The translations under genes and the position numbers were made by a program. Below are positions 1-5,701 of a stretch of DNA of 5,701 nt, one piece after another. The DNA is from Thermodesulfobacteriota bacterium (GTDB taxonomy: Bacteria; Desulfobacterota; Desulfomonilia; Desulfomonilales; Desulfomonilaceae): contig JAUPKT010000254.1 in NCBI GenBank assembly GCA_030837305.1, positions 1-5,701 on the forward strand, read 5' to 3'. Every line of letters starts with the position of its first letter. Positions within the stretch are counted from its first letter, which is position 1. The notes beneath the pieces were generated by a model, which saw nothing but the letters and a program-made list of their open reading frames with translations, searched no databases and had not been told where the DNA came from.

Positions 1-17
1 GAGCGATCATGGCATCT

Positions 18-77
18 GTCATGCCCGACTTGATCGGGCATCCAGGATTTCTGGATTCCCGTTTTCACGGGAAGGAC
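18..77. repeat. Palindromic dispersed-type repeat with three abutting stem-loops
   Basis: Three inverted repeats follow each other almost without a gap. ATGCCCGA (21-28) pairs with TCGGGCAT (34-41) around a 5-base loop. ATCCAG (40-45) pairs with CTGGAT (51-56) around 5 bases. TTCCCGT (56-62) pairs with ACGGGAA (67-73) around 4 bases. The outer ends are also roughly complementary: GTCATGCCCG at 18-27 against CGGGAAGGAC at 68-77, 8 of 10 matching. From general knowledge, this GTCAT...CCCG...CCAG...CTGGATTCCCG...CGGGAATGAC design is a widespread intergenic repeat in proteobacterial and related genomes. When translated it gives spurious peptides such as MPDLIGHPGFLDSRFHGKD. Only one copy lies in the window, so its dispersal is inferred. 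It could be a REP-like element or a small MITE-like element. Confidence 0.75.
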
Positions 78-161
78 ACACAAGGCAAGACAATCGAATT
101 CGGGAGTGCTTTCGAGACCGGCCATAAAAAACCGATCCCAGCAGAGATTAGCGGTCGATAC

Positions 162-171
162 GAGGAAAGGA
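162..171 (+). promoter_or_regulatory. Ribosome binding site of hypC
   Basis: The purine run GAGGAAAGGA ends 3 bases before ATG 175, and its first half, GAGG, lies about 9 bases upstream. This supports initiation at 175 over the longer in-frame start at 106, which has no family-like sequence in front of MCLAVP. Confidence 0.7.
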
Positions 172-174
172 AAT

Positions 175-414
175 ATGTGTCTCGCAGTTCCCATGAAACT
201 TGTTGAAATCACCGGTGAAGGAACCGGCAAGGTTGATTCGGGGGGCTTAAGGGCCGACGTGGTCCTCGCCATGGTGCCCCAGGCAACGATCGGCGATTAC
301 CTGATCATTCACGCAGGCTTCGCCATAGAAGTCCTCGATGAAGAAGAGGCCAATATTAGGCTGGACATCTTTCGCGAGCTGGCAGCAGCCTGCGCGGACG
401 AGGAACTCAATTGA
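175..414 (+). CDS. hypC: HypC, [NiFe]-hydrogenase maturation chaperone
   Basis: This is a 79-residue protein of the HypC/HupF family, close to the usual 75-90 residues. HypC is a small cytoplasmic chaperone. It binds HypD during assembly of the Fe(CN)2CO moiety and then escorts the iron group to the precursor of the hydrogenase large subunit. The signature N-terminus MCLAVPMKLVEI is intact. Cys2 becomes N-terminal after Met removal and is the known iron and HypD contact. The second conserved block, GDYLIIHAGFAIEVLDEEEA (residues 40-59), carries the conserved His46 next to GFA. The start at ATG 175 is chosen because the family always begins M-C and a purine-rich ribosome site precedes it. The in-frame ATG at 106 would add 23 unrelated residues. 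The stop codon overlaps the TTG start of hypD, so the two are probably translationally coupled. The acidic tail ADEELN shows nothing unusual. Confidence 0.97.
   Translation: MCLAVPMKLVEITGEGTGKVDSGGLRADVVLAMVPQATIGDYLIIHAGFAIEVLDEEEANIRLDIFRELAAACADEELN
401..404 (+). promoter_or_regulatory. Ribosome binding site that favours the TTG start of hypD
   Basis: AGGA lies inside the end of hypC, 6 bases before TTG 411 and 18 bases before the alternative ATG 423. The spacing fits the TTG start and is too long for the ATG. Confidence 0.6.
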
Positions 415-1487
415 ATGCGCCTATGGAAGGCATAACTGCACGCGCCCTCACACGCGAGATTCAAGAATGGTGCGACAAGGCCCCTTCTCCCGTGACCTTC
501 ATGGAAGTCTGCGGGACCCATACCATGGCCATTCATCAAGCCGGCCTCAAAAAACTCTTTCCCGAAAAGCTTCGGCTCGTCTCCGGCCCCGGCTGCCCTG
601 TGTGCGTCACCGAACAGACATTTATTGATGAAGCGATTCTCATGGCAAAACGCCATAATGCCACGCTCATCACCTTCGGGGATCTCATACGAGTTCCCGG
701 CTCACTGGGATCTTTGGCCAATTATAGGGCCGCAGGAGGAGATGTCAGGGTTGTGTATTCCCCCATGGACTCCTTGTCCGTGGCAGCCAACGTGGCGCCT
801 CGGCCTGCGGTCTTTCTCGGTGTAGGATTTGAAACCACCGTACCCACCATTGCCATCACCCTGAAAGCGGCGCTCCAGAATGATGTGAGCAATCTCTACT
901 GCCTGTGCGCATTCAAGACCATTCACGAGCCGCTTCGGGTTCTGGCCCAAAGACCCCAACTCAACGGTTTCCTCCTGCCCGGACATGTGTCGGCCATTAT
1001 CGGTACGGACTGCTACCAGTACCTGCCCCGGGAGTTTGGCAAACCGGGCGTCGTAGCGGGTTTTGAACCATTGGACATCCTTCTGGCCATGAGAGACCTG
1101 GTGAGATTGGCTGTGCAGGAGTCACCCGACATCATCAATGACTACAAGAGAGTGGTGAGACCCAAAGGAAACGAGACGGCCCTGGCTATCCTCGCCGAGG
1201 TTTTTGACCCCTGTGATGCATCCTGGCGAGGGCTCGGGGTCATACCCAAGAGCGGTCTTGCACTCAAAGGCCCCTATGAACGGTTCGATGCCCACGCAAA
1301 ATTGCCCGTGGATGTGCCCGTGTCCCATGATGATCCCCGGTGCAAATGCGCGGCAATCATCACGGGCGCCATGACGCCGAACAAGTGCGGGCTGTTTGGA
1401 AAGGATTGCACGCCGGACAACCCCGTGGGACCGTGCATGGTCTCTTCCGAGGGCACCTGTGCCGCGTATTACAAGTATGGAGCATGA
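411..1487 (+). CDS. hypD: HypD, [NiFe]-hydrogenase maturation Fe-S scaffold protein
   Basis: This 358-residue protein is full length for the HypD family (about 370). HypD is a cytoplasmic [4Fe-4S] protein. With HypC it forms the platform on which iron receives CO and two cyanide ligands, the latter delivered by HypE. The signature motifs are all present: MEVCGTHT (Cys34), GPGCPVC (Cys62 and Cys65), GFETT near residue 150, and GHVS and GFEP in the middle. A C-terminal cysteine-rich block includes Cys311, Cys313, Cys326, Cys333, Cys342 and Cys350 and houses the cluster. Cys34, Cys62 and Cys65 match the E. coli Cys41, Cys69 and Cys72 at a constant offset of 7, so no essential thiol is missing. 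The start is taken as TTG 411, overlapping the hypC stop, because AGGA sits 6 bases upstream. ATG 423 would remove only 4 residues and cannot be excluded. The hypE start lies 5 bases beyond the stop, or overlaps it if ATG 1484 is used. Confidence 0.97.
   Translation: MNAPMEGITARALTREIQEWCDKAPSPVTFMEVCGTHTMAIHQAGLKKLFPEKLRLVSGPGCPVCVTEQTFIDEAILMAKRHNATLITFGDLIRVPGSLGSLANYRAAGGDVRVVYSPMDSLSVAANVAPRPAVFLGVGFETTVPTIAITLKAALQNDVSNLYCLCAFKTIHEPLRVLAQRPQLNGFLLPGHVSAIIGTDCYQYLPREFGKPGVVAGFEPLDILLAMRDLVRLAVQESPDIINDYKRVVRPKGNETALAILAEVFDPCDASWRGLGVIPKSGLALKGPYERFDAHAKLPVDVPVSHDDPRCKCAAIITGAMTPNKCGLFGKDCTPDNPVGPCMVSSEGTCAAYYKYGA
1479..1482 (+). promoter_or_regulatory. Ribosome binding site that favours ATG 1493 of hypE
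   Basis: GGAG lies at the end of hypD, 10 bases before ATG 1493 but only 1 base before ATG 1484. The latter start would overlap the hypD stop in an ATGA arrangement, but its spacing is too short. The second ATG is therefore preferred. Confidence 0.5.
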
Positions 1488-1492
1488 CAGCG

Positions 1493-2512
1493 ATGAATTC
1501 GTGGGGAGATGAAAGAATCCAGCTCGGTCACGGTGGGGGAGGCAGAATGACGGGCAGGCTCATCCGAGACCTTATCCTGCCGTACCTGGATCGCGGCCAT
1601 CTGAGGATTCTCCCTGATGCAGCCCTGCTCACCGATCTACAAGGACACCTTGCATACACCACCGACTCGTTTGTGGTGTCTCCCATCTTTTTTCCCGGCG
1701 GTGATATAGGATCCCTGGCAGTTCACGGTACCTGCAACGACCTCGCGTGCGGAGGTGCACGGCCCCGGTTCTTGTCCCTGGGACTTATCTTGGAAGAAGG
1801 GCTCCCCCTCAACGACCTGCAGACGATCATTCAAAGCATCGCCGCGGCCGCGGAAAAAGCTGAGGTGGAGGTCGTGACCGGAGACACCAAGGTCGTGCCC
1901 AAGGGAAGCGCAGACAAAATATTCATCAACACCTCCGGCATTGGGGTTGTGGAAGCTTTGCCCGCCCCTTCCATGGAACGCATAGAACCAGGGGATCACA
2001 TTCTCCTGAGCGGTCCTGTGGGTAATCACGGACTGGCGGTGATGCTGAGCAGGGCGGAGTTCTCCTTCGACTTCAATCTTGTCTCCGACTCCGCGTCCAT
2101 CTGGCCGGTGGTTCAGCGTCTCGTGGCTTTGGGTCCTGCTCTCAAGTTTCTTCGGGATCCCACGCGGGGGGGTCTCGCCGCAACCCTCACTGAAATGGCC
2201 TCTGCCTCGGGCCTGGGTGTCCGAGTCCACGAATCCGCCATACCCCTGGACACTTCCGTGGTCGCCGCATCCGAGATTCTCGGCATCGACCCATTGCAGG
2301 CGGCAAACGAAGGCAAGGTGGTGGCTGTGATCGATGGTGAAAAATCCCAGGAGGCCCTGAATCTACTCCGCGATTGCGATCTGGCGCTTGGTGCGACTAT
2401 CATAGGGGAGTTCATCCCTGATCGTCCCAAAATGGTCGTCATGCGGACCAGGATCGGCGGCGAGCGGATCGTTCCGGAGCCTTCCGGGGAACTGCTCCCG
2501 AGAATCTGTTGA
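1493..2512 (+). CDS. hypE: HypE, hydrogenase maturation carbamoyl dehydratase
   Basis: This 339-residue protein matches the usual HypE length of about 330-350. HypE uses ATP to dehydrate a carbamoyl group, which HypF places on the C-terminal cysteine, to a thiocyanate. It then passes cyanide to iron on HypC-HypD. It belongs to the PurM/AIR-synthase ATP-binding family. The glycine-rich N-terminus GHGGGGRM (12-19), TTDSFVVSP (56-64), FPGGDIG with GTCNDLACGGA (67-89), VTGDTKVV (128-135) and RDPTRGGLA (221-229) are all intact. The protein ends exactly in the obligatory PRIC, with Cys339 as the modified residue, so the 3' end is not truncated. The start is chosen at ATG 1493 from ribosome-site spacing; ATG 1484 would add M-T-A. 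An in-frame reading continues upstream to 1340 inside hypD, but those residues are not HypE-like. The next gene starts 24 bases downstream. Confidence 0.97.
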   Translation: MNSWGDERIQLGHGGGGRMTGRLIRDLILPYLDRGHLRILPDAALLTDLQGHLAYTTDSFVVSPIFFPGGDIGSLAVHGTCNDLACGGARPRFLSLGLILEEGLPLNDLQTIIQSIAAAAEKAEVEVVTGDTKVVPKGSADKIFINTSGIGVVEALPAPSMERIEPGDHILLSGPVGNHGLAVMLSRAEFSFDFNLVSDSASIWPVVQRLVALGPALKFLRDPTRGGLAATLTEMASASGLGVRVHESAIPLDTSVVAASEILGIDPLQAANEGKVVAVIDGEKSQEALNLLRDCDLALGATIIGEFIPDRPKMVVMRTRIGGERIVPEPSGELLPRIC

Positions 2513-2524
2513 AGATTACCCTTA

Positions 2525-2531
2525 TGAGGAA
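2525..2531 (+). promoter_or_regulatory. Ribosome binding site of the glutamate dehydrogenase gene
   Basis: TGAGGAA ends 5 bases before ATG 2537. It supports this start even though the resulting protein has an N-terminal extension. No other ATG occurs before codon 74. Confidence 0.7.
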
Positions 2532-2536
2532 GTGTA

Positions 2537-3868
2537 ATGGGTCACACCGATGACAAGACACCCGACGTTTCCACGGGGTCGCCGTGTTCCATAACCCGGC
2601 CTGATCTGCCCCAACGCGCACAGGGGGAAGAAAACGCCTACTCGAACGCTCTGGCGCAATTCGACAAAGCCGTCTCCCACCTGAACCTGAAAAAGGGGAT
2701 TGTTGAGACGCTCCGATGCCCCAAGAGGGAACTATCGGTCTCCTTCCCGGTACTCATGGACACCCAGGAGATAAAGGTCTTCAAAGGCTACCGAGTCCAT
2801 CATTCTGTGGTGAAAGGCCCCACAAAAGGCGGCATTCGATACTCCAAGGCAGTGACCCTCGATGAGGTGCGGGCCCTTGCAATGTGGATGACATGGAAGT
2901 GTGCCCTCATGAACCTCCCCTATGGCGGCGCCAAAGGCGGCGTCGTGGTTGACCCCAAGGAACTGTCCTTCAGGGAACTCGAACGCCTCACCCGAAGGTA
3001 TGCCACCGAAATCAGCGTGTTAATGGGACCAGAGAGCGATATTCCCGCACCGGACATGGGAACAAACTCCCAGGTCATGGCATGGATCATGGACACCTAT
3101 TCCATGCACAAGGGGTTCTCGATTCCAGCGGTCGTCACCGGCAAGCCTGTAGAGATAGGAGGTTCCCTGGGACGCACGGAAGCCACAGGGAGAGGAACTA
3201 CGGTGACCGTGCTGGAGGCCATGAAGCGGCTCGGCATGGATCCATCCAATGCCACGGTGGCGGTGCAGGGATTCGGAAACGTCGGATCGGTCGTTGCAAA
3301 AACCCTGCATGAAATAGGGATGAAAATCGTTGCGGTAACCTGTTCCCGAGGCGGAGTGCACAACGGCAAAGGCCTTGATCCGCACGACGTGCTCAGACAC
3401 CTGGAAGGCGGAGGCTGTGTCTACAATTTTCAAGGTGCTGAAGCCATCACCAACGAAGATCTCCTCCAACTGGACTGCGACGTCTTGGTTGCCGCGGCCC
3501 TGGAAAACCAGATCACCTCCAAGAATGCAGACAAGGTAAGAGCTAAGATCCTGGCAGAGGGGGCCAACGGCCCCACCACGCCCGAAGCGGATGAAATACT
3601 CAAAACAACCGGTATCTTCGTGATACCGGACATCCTGTGCAATGCCGGCGGCGTCACCGTCTCATACCTGGAATGGGTGCAAGACCTCCAGTCGTTCTTC
3701 TGGCCGGTGGATGAGATAAATCGCAAGCTCCAGACCCTCATGGCAAGGGCCTTTGAAAGCGTCATGGAATGCGGTGCTCACTACAAGGTGTCAAATCGGG
3801 AGGCCGCGCAAATACTTGCAATCCAACGTGTCGCAGACGCGATGGTAATCCGAGGCATTTACCCGTGA
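2537..3868 (+). CDS. gdhA: Glu/Leu/Phe/Val-type dehydrogenase, probably glutamate dehydrogenase
   Basis: This 443-residue cytoplasmic enzyme should catalyse reversible oxidative deamination of glutamate to 2-oxoglutarate and ammonia with NAD(P). The substrate domain (about 35-210) shows GPTKGGIRY with Lys97, [16 protein letters not shown] with Lys121 and catalytic Lys133, and [11 protein letters not shown] with Asp173. These correspond at a constant offset of 8 to Lys89, Lys113, Lys125 and Asp165 of the Clostridium symbiosum enzyme. GGSLGR (208-213) and ATGRG (216-220) follow. The nucleotide fold begins with [10 protein letters not shown] (241-250), a GxGxxG loop. GANGPTT (342-348) and [13 protein letters not shown] (368-380) complete the family pattern. 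Residues 1-32 are an extra polar, proline-containing leader without family resemblance. Cys269 stands where the family usually has Asp after the second nucleotide-fold strand, so the coenzyme cannot be read off. Lys97 and neighbouring residues favour glutamate over branched-chain amino acids, but substrate is inferred. It sits between hypE and rimO, probably in one transcript. Confidence 0.93.
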   Translation: MGHTDDKTPDVSTGSPCSITRPDLPQRAQGEENAYSNALAQFDKAVSHLNLKKGIVETLRCPKRELSVSFPVLMDTQEIKVFKGYRVHHSVVKGPTKGGIRYSKAVTLDEVRALAMWMTWKCALMNLPYGGAKGGVVVDPKELSFRELERLTRRYATEISVLMGPESDIPAPDMGTNSQVMAWIMDTYSMHKGFSIPAVVTGKPVEIGGSLGRTEATGRGTTVTVLEAMKRLGMDPSNATVAVQGFGNVGSVVAKTLHEIGMKIVAVTCSRGGVHNGKGLDPHDVLRHLEGGGCVYNFQGAEAITNEDLLQLDCDVLVAAALENQITSKNADKVRAKILAEGANGPTTPEADEILKTTGIFVIPDILCNAGGVTVSYLEWVQDLQSFFWPVDEINRKLQTLMARAFESVMECGAHYKVSNREAAQILAIQRVADAMVIRGIYP

Positions 3869-3885
3869 CATCTGGGGCCTAACCC

Positions 3886-5238
3886 TTGACTGCTCAAACG
3901 GAAATCACCCACAAGAAAACGACCCGGAGGACGTTCACCCTCACCAGTCTGGGGTGCCCGAAAAACAGGGTGGACTCCGAAAACATCCTCCACCACATGA
4001 CCCAAGGGGGCTTTACCTTCACGGACGATACTTCCGTAGCGGAAATCATTATCGTCAACACCTGCGCATTCATCCGACCCGCGGTGGAAGAAGCCATAGC
4101 CGTGATCCTGGAATTGCGACAGACCAGTCCGAGTGCATTGATTGTGGCAGCCGGCTGTCTCCCCCTCCGTTACAAAGAGGAACTTGCCGTCTCCCTCACC
4201 GAAGTGGATCTCTTTGTAACCCCGTCCCAAATCCAGATTCTCCCTGCCCTCCTGAATCAACATCTCTCCAAGAAGGGCTTCGCCGATGATCGTATGAATT
4301 TCAGTACCGTGAAGTCGGGACGGGTCATCACAACGCCCGGATATGCGTACTTGAAAATAGCTGACGGGTGCGCCCGGTCATGCCGCTATTGCACTATTCC
4401 TCAGATTCGGGGTCCTCTGAGGAGCACAGCCATCCAGGATCTCGTACACGAAGCTTCCTTCCTTGCAGACAGGGGCGTGAAAGAGCTGATTCTCGTGGCT
4501 CAGGACACAACAAGCTACGGCCGTGACCTGGGAACGAAAAACGCCCTTGTGAAACTCTTGTCCGCTCTGGAAAATATTTCCGGTATCGAGTGGATCCGCC
4601 TCATGTACCTCCATCCCGCGGGTATCCCCAAGGGCTTGAGAAAACTCATCAACGAATCCCGCAAGATTCTCCCTTACCTGGACATTCCCTTCCAGCACAT
4701 TTCCGAAAAAGTCCTCAGAGCCATGGGTAGACCGTGGAAAGGAGATTACATTCGCAAGCTCGTGAAGAGCCTGCGAGACGAAATACCAGGACTTGTATTG
4801 AGAACCTCCGTCATGGTGGGATTCCCTCAAGAGACCGACCAGGATTTCAACGAACTCCTCGACTTCTTGAGGGAATACCAAATAGAGCGTGTCGGGGTGT
4901 TCCAATATTGCCCTGAAGACGGAACCCCGGCCTTTGTCCTCGGCGATCCCATACCTGCCAGGATCAAGAAACAAAGGGCCAACGAGATCAAGAAACTGAA
5001 TACGAAATTGACTGCAAAGCGAAACCGCTCCAGGATCGGGGCCATTGAAAAGGCATTTATTGAAGGGATTTCCGAAGAATCCGAGTTGCTCCTCCAGGGA
5101 CGAACATGGGATCAGGCCCCCGAAGTGGACGGTGTCCTCTACGTCACCGAAGGCACCTTGGAGACAGGCCGCATTCAACCCGTGAGGATCACCTATGCCC
5201 ACGGACAGGATCTCTTTGGAACCCTGGAAATCGCCTAA
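3886..5238 (+). CDS. rimO: RimO, ribosomal protein S12 methylthiotransferase
   Basis: This 450-residue protein (E. coli RimO has 441) is a radical-SAM methylthiotransferase. It adds a methylthio group to the conserved aspartate of ribosomal protein S12 (Asp88 or Asp89 by numbering). The N-terminal domain has TLTSLGCPKNRVDSE (Cys24), IIIVNTCAFI (Cys60) and AAGCL (Cys91), ligands of the auxiliary [4Fe-4S] cluster. The radical-SAM motif CARSCRYC supplies Cys162, Cys166 and Cys169. LILVAQDTTSYGRDL (201-215), LDIPFQHIS (265-273) and YCPEDGTPAF (341-350) are typical of RimO and separate it from the tRNA enzymes MiaB and MtaB. A TRAM-like RNA/protein-binding domain fills roughly 380-448. The start is TTG 3886: an in-frame TAA at 3880 blocks anything upstream, and no ATG occurs before the first cysteine motif. 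The only upstream purine run is GGGG at 3874-3877, so initiation may depend on coupling to the preceding gene 17 bases away. Confidence 0.95.
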   Translation: MTAQTEITHKKTTRRTFTLTSLGCPKNRVDSENILHHMTQGGFTFTDDTSVAEIIIVNTCAFIRPAVEEAIAVILELRQTSPSALIVAAGCLPLRYKEELAVSLTEVDLFVTPSQIQILPALLNQHLSKKGFADDRMNFSTVKSGRVITTPGYAYLKIADGCARSCRYCTIPQIRGPLRSTAIQDLVHEASFLADRGVKELILVAQDTTSYGRDLGTKNALVKLLSALENISGIEWIRLMYLHPAGIPKGLRKLINESRKILPYLDIPFQHISEKVLRAMGRPWKGDYIRKLVKSLRDEIPGLVLRTSVMVGFPQETDQDFNELLDFLREYQIERVGVFQYCPEDGTPAFVLGDPIPARIKKQRANEIKKLNTKLTAKRNRSRIGAIEKAFIEGISEESELLLQGRTWDQAPEVDGVLYVTEGTLETGRIQPVRITYAHGQDLFGTLEIA

Positions 5239-5277
5239 CCCGAGTTCTCATTCGGAAGCGAGCCAGACGAAGCAATC

Positions 5278-5306
5278 TCGACCGGAATTGTGAGAAGAGG
5301 TATAAT
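5278..5306 (+). promoter_or_regulatory. Predicted sigma70-type promoter of the mntA-hepT pair
   Basis: A perfect -10 box TATAAT lies at 5301-5306. Exactly 17 bases upstream is TCGACC (5278-5283), matching 4 of 6 positions of TTGACA. This is the best promoter-like signal in the window. It lies in the only gap of more than 25 bases between genes, 62 bases before the ATG of mntA. It implies that the toxin-antitoxin pair is transcribed independently of rimO. Confidence 0.6.
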
Positions 5307-5354
5307 CCCCATTGACCATCTCATGACCCAAAGCTCACCATGATTTGTGATCTG

Positions 5355-5360
5355 AAGGAG
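5355..5360 (+). promoter_or_regulatory. Ribosome binding site of mntA
   Basis: AAGGAG with an 8-base spacer to ATG 5369 is the strongest Shine-Dalgarno match in the window and fixes the start of the nucleotidyltransferase gene. Confidence 0.75.
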
Positions 5361-5368
5361 TTCCGGGA

Positions 5369-5665
5369 ATGGAAAAAGATACGATCATCGAAACCCTGCG
5401 GGCTAACCGGGCGTTGCTGGAGCAGTTTCATGTTCGCTCGCTGTCGATCTTCGGATCGATGGTACGAGGGGAAGCTAGTCCTGCCAGCGACGTAGACATC
5501 CTGGTGGAATTTCAACCGGACGCGGATATCGGGTTGTTCGAATTCATTGCGCTGAAAACTGCGTTGACTGATCTGCTGGGTCTCCCAGTTGATTTAGGGA
5601 CTCCTGACGCTCTTCACCCGGCTCTCAACGAAGACATTTTGCGCGAGGCGTTCCGTGTCGCCTAG
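5369..5665 (+). CDS. mntA: MntA-type minimal nucleotidyltransferase, antitoxin of a HEPN/MNT pair
   Basis: This 98-residue protein is a minimal nucleotidyltransferase of the DNA polymerase beta superfamily. The core motif is SIFGSMVRGEASPASDVDIL, with Gly29-Ser30 and the metal-binding pair Asp41 and Asp43. Asp75 in LPVDLGTPD is the likely third carboxylate, so the active site looks complete. In characterised type VII HepT/MntA systems the MNT protein AMPylates a tyrosine of the HEPN RNase toxin and so neutralises it. I infer that role here from the family and from the overlapping downstream gene, which begins like HepT. The start has a good ribosome site, AAGGAG, 8 bases upstream, and its own promoter candidate. 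The stop overlaps the start of the next gene by 11 bases, which points to coupled translation. Such pairs are often transferred horizontally. An alternative is an orphan MNT protein of unknown target, but the neighbour makes this unlikely. Confidence 0.9.
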   Translation: MEKDTIIETLRANRALLEQFHVRSLSIFGSMVRGEASPASDVDILVEFQPDADIGLFEFIALKTALTDLLGLPVDLGTPDALHPALNEDILREAFRVA

Positions 5666-5701
5666 AAAGTGGAAATTCCGTCTCCAGGATATGCTGGATG
5701 C
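5655..5701 (+). CDS. hepT: HepT-like HEPN toxin, 5' fragment cut by the window end
   Basis: Only 15 codons are visible, from GTG 5655, reading M-SPRKWKFRLQDMLDA. This resembles the N-terminus of HepT/DUF86-family HEPN proteins, which often begin with a short basic stretch followed by an R-L-x-D-M-L-x-A helix. It lies in a different frame from mntA and overlaps its last 11 bases. GAGG at 5645-5648, 6 bases upstream, serves as ribosome site. Family members are about 110-140 residues and carry an R-x(4-6)-H RNase motif near the C-terminus; that part is outside the window, so activity cannot be judged. The gene is cut by the window boundary, and there is no sign that it is a pseudogene. The call rests on a short match plus the MNT-HEPN gene order. 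Confidence 0.75.
   Translation, partial: MSPRKWKFRLQDMLD

Noticed and set aside
99..127. Possible promoter upstream of hypC (CATAAA as a -10 box)
   Set aside because: The -35 position at the right spacing (TTCGGG) matches poorly, and no sigma54-type GG/GC element is visible. The operon promoter may lie further upstream, outside the window.
9..206. 65-codon open frame at the left edge
   Set aside because: It is a translation of the palindromic repeat followed by the hypC leader, and runs out of frame into hypC. The peptide is of the kind seen as spurious annotations wherever this repeat occurs.
1340..1492. Upstream in-frame extension of hypE into hypD
   Set aside because: The extra residues are an out-of-frame reading of the conserved cysteine block of HypD and do not resemble HypE.
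1637..2230. 197-codon antisense frame opposite hypE
   Set aside because: No family resemblance; it lies wholly inside a well-supported gene with all its motifs on the + strand.
4378..5202. 274-codon antisense frame opposite rimO
   Set aside because: rimO is unambiguous in the other strand. The antisense frame has no recognisable motif and arises from the codon bias of the real gene.
5240..5255. Possible terminator hairpin after rimO
   Set aside because: The stem is only 6 bp with one G-U pair and is not followed by a T-run, so it does not qualify as an intrinsic terminator.
1..5701. CRISPR array, tRNA or rRNA gene, transposase
   Set aside because: No regularly spaced repeats, cloverleaf sequence, rRNA segment or transposase motif was seen on either strand.

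Overview
The window reads as a compact bacterial chromosome segment with every gene on the + strand. It holds the hydrogenase-maturation genes hypC, hypD and hypE, a Glu/Leu/Phe/Val-type glutamate dehydrogenase, and rimO, the ribosomal protein S12 methylthiotransferase. At the right edge is a small mntA/hepT-type toxin-antitoxin pair whose second gene runs off the end. Two things suggest an anaerobic Gram-negative bacterium: [NiFe]-hydrogenase maturation beside a radical-SAM enzyme, and a dispersed palindromic repeat upstream of the kind common in proteobacterial and Desulfobacterota genomes. My best guess is a sulfate-reducing or syntrophic member of the former Deltaproteobacteria. This is inference; no marker gene fixes the taxonomy.

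Layout. Bases 1-174 lie before the first gene and hold a palindromic repeat (about 18-77) made of three abutting stem-loops; I see no convincing promoter in the remainder. hypC (175-414), hypD (411-1487, TTG start overlapping the hypC stop) and hypE (1493-2512) form a tight, translationally coupled block. After only 24 bases comes the dehydrogenase gene (2537-3868), and after 17 more the rimO gene (3886-5238, apparently TTG-initiated). The spacing leaves no room for terminators, so these five genes are probably one transcript. A 130-base gap (5239-5368) has a good sigma70-type promoter with a perfect TATAAT box. It is followed by mntA (5369-5665) and the first 47 bases of hepT (from 5655, GTG start), which overlap by 11 bases.

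How the genes work together. HypC and HypD form the scaffold on which the Fe(CN)2CO group of [NiFe]-hydrogenase is assembled, and HypE supplies cyanide from its C-terminal thiocarboxamide. The partners HypF, HypA and HypB and the hydrogenase itself are not in the window. Glutamate dehydrogenase (nitrogen/carbon metabolism) and RimO (ribosome modification) have no known mechanistic tie to Hyp; their co-location looks like operon packing. The mntA/hepT pair is a separate unit with its own promoter and is an accessory, likely mobile module.

I did not find a clearly undescribed system. The points most worth a second look are the edge toxin-antitoxin module, the upstream repeat, the unusual hyp-gdh-rimO gene order, and two sequence oddities in the dehydrogenase.
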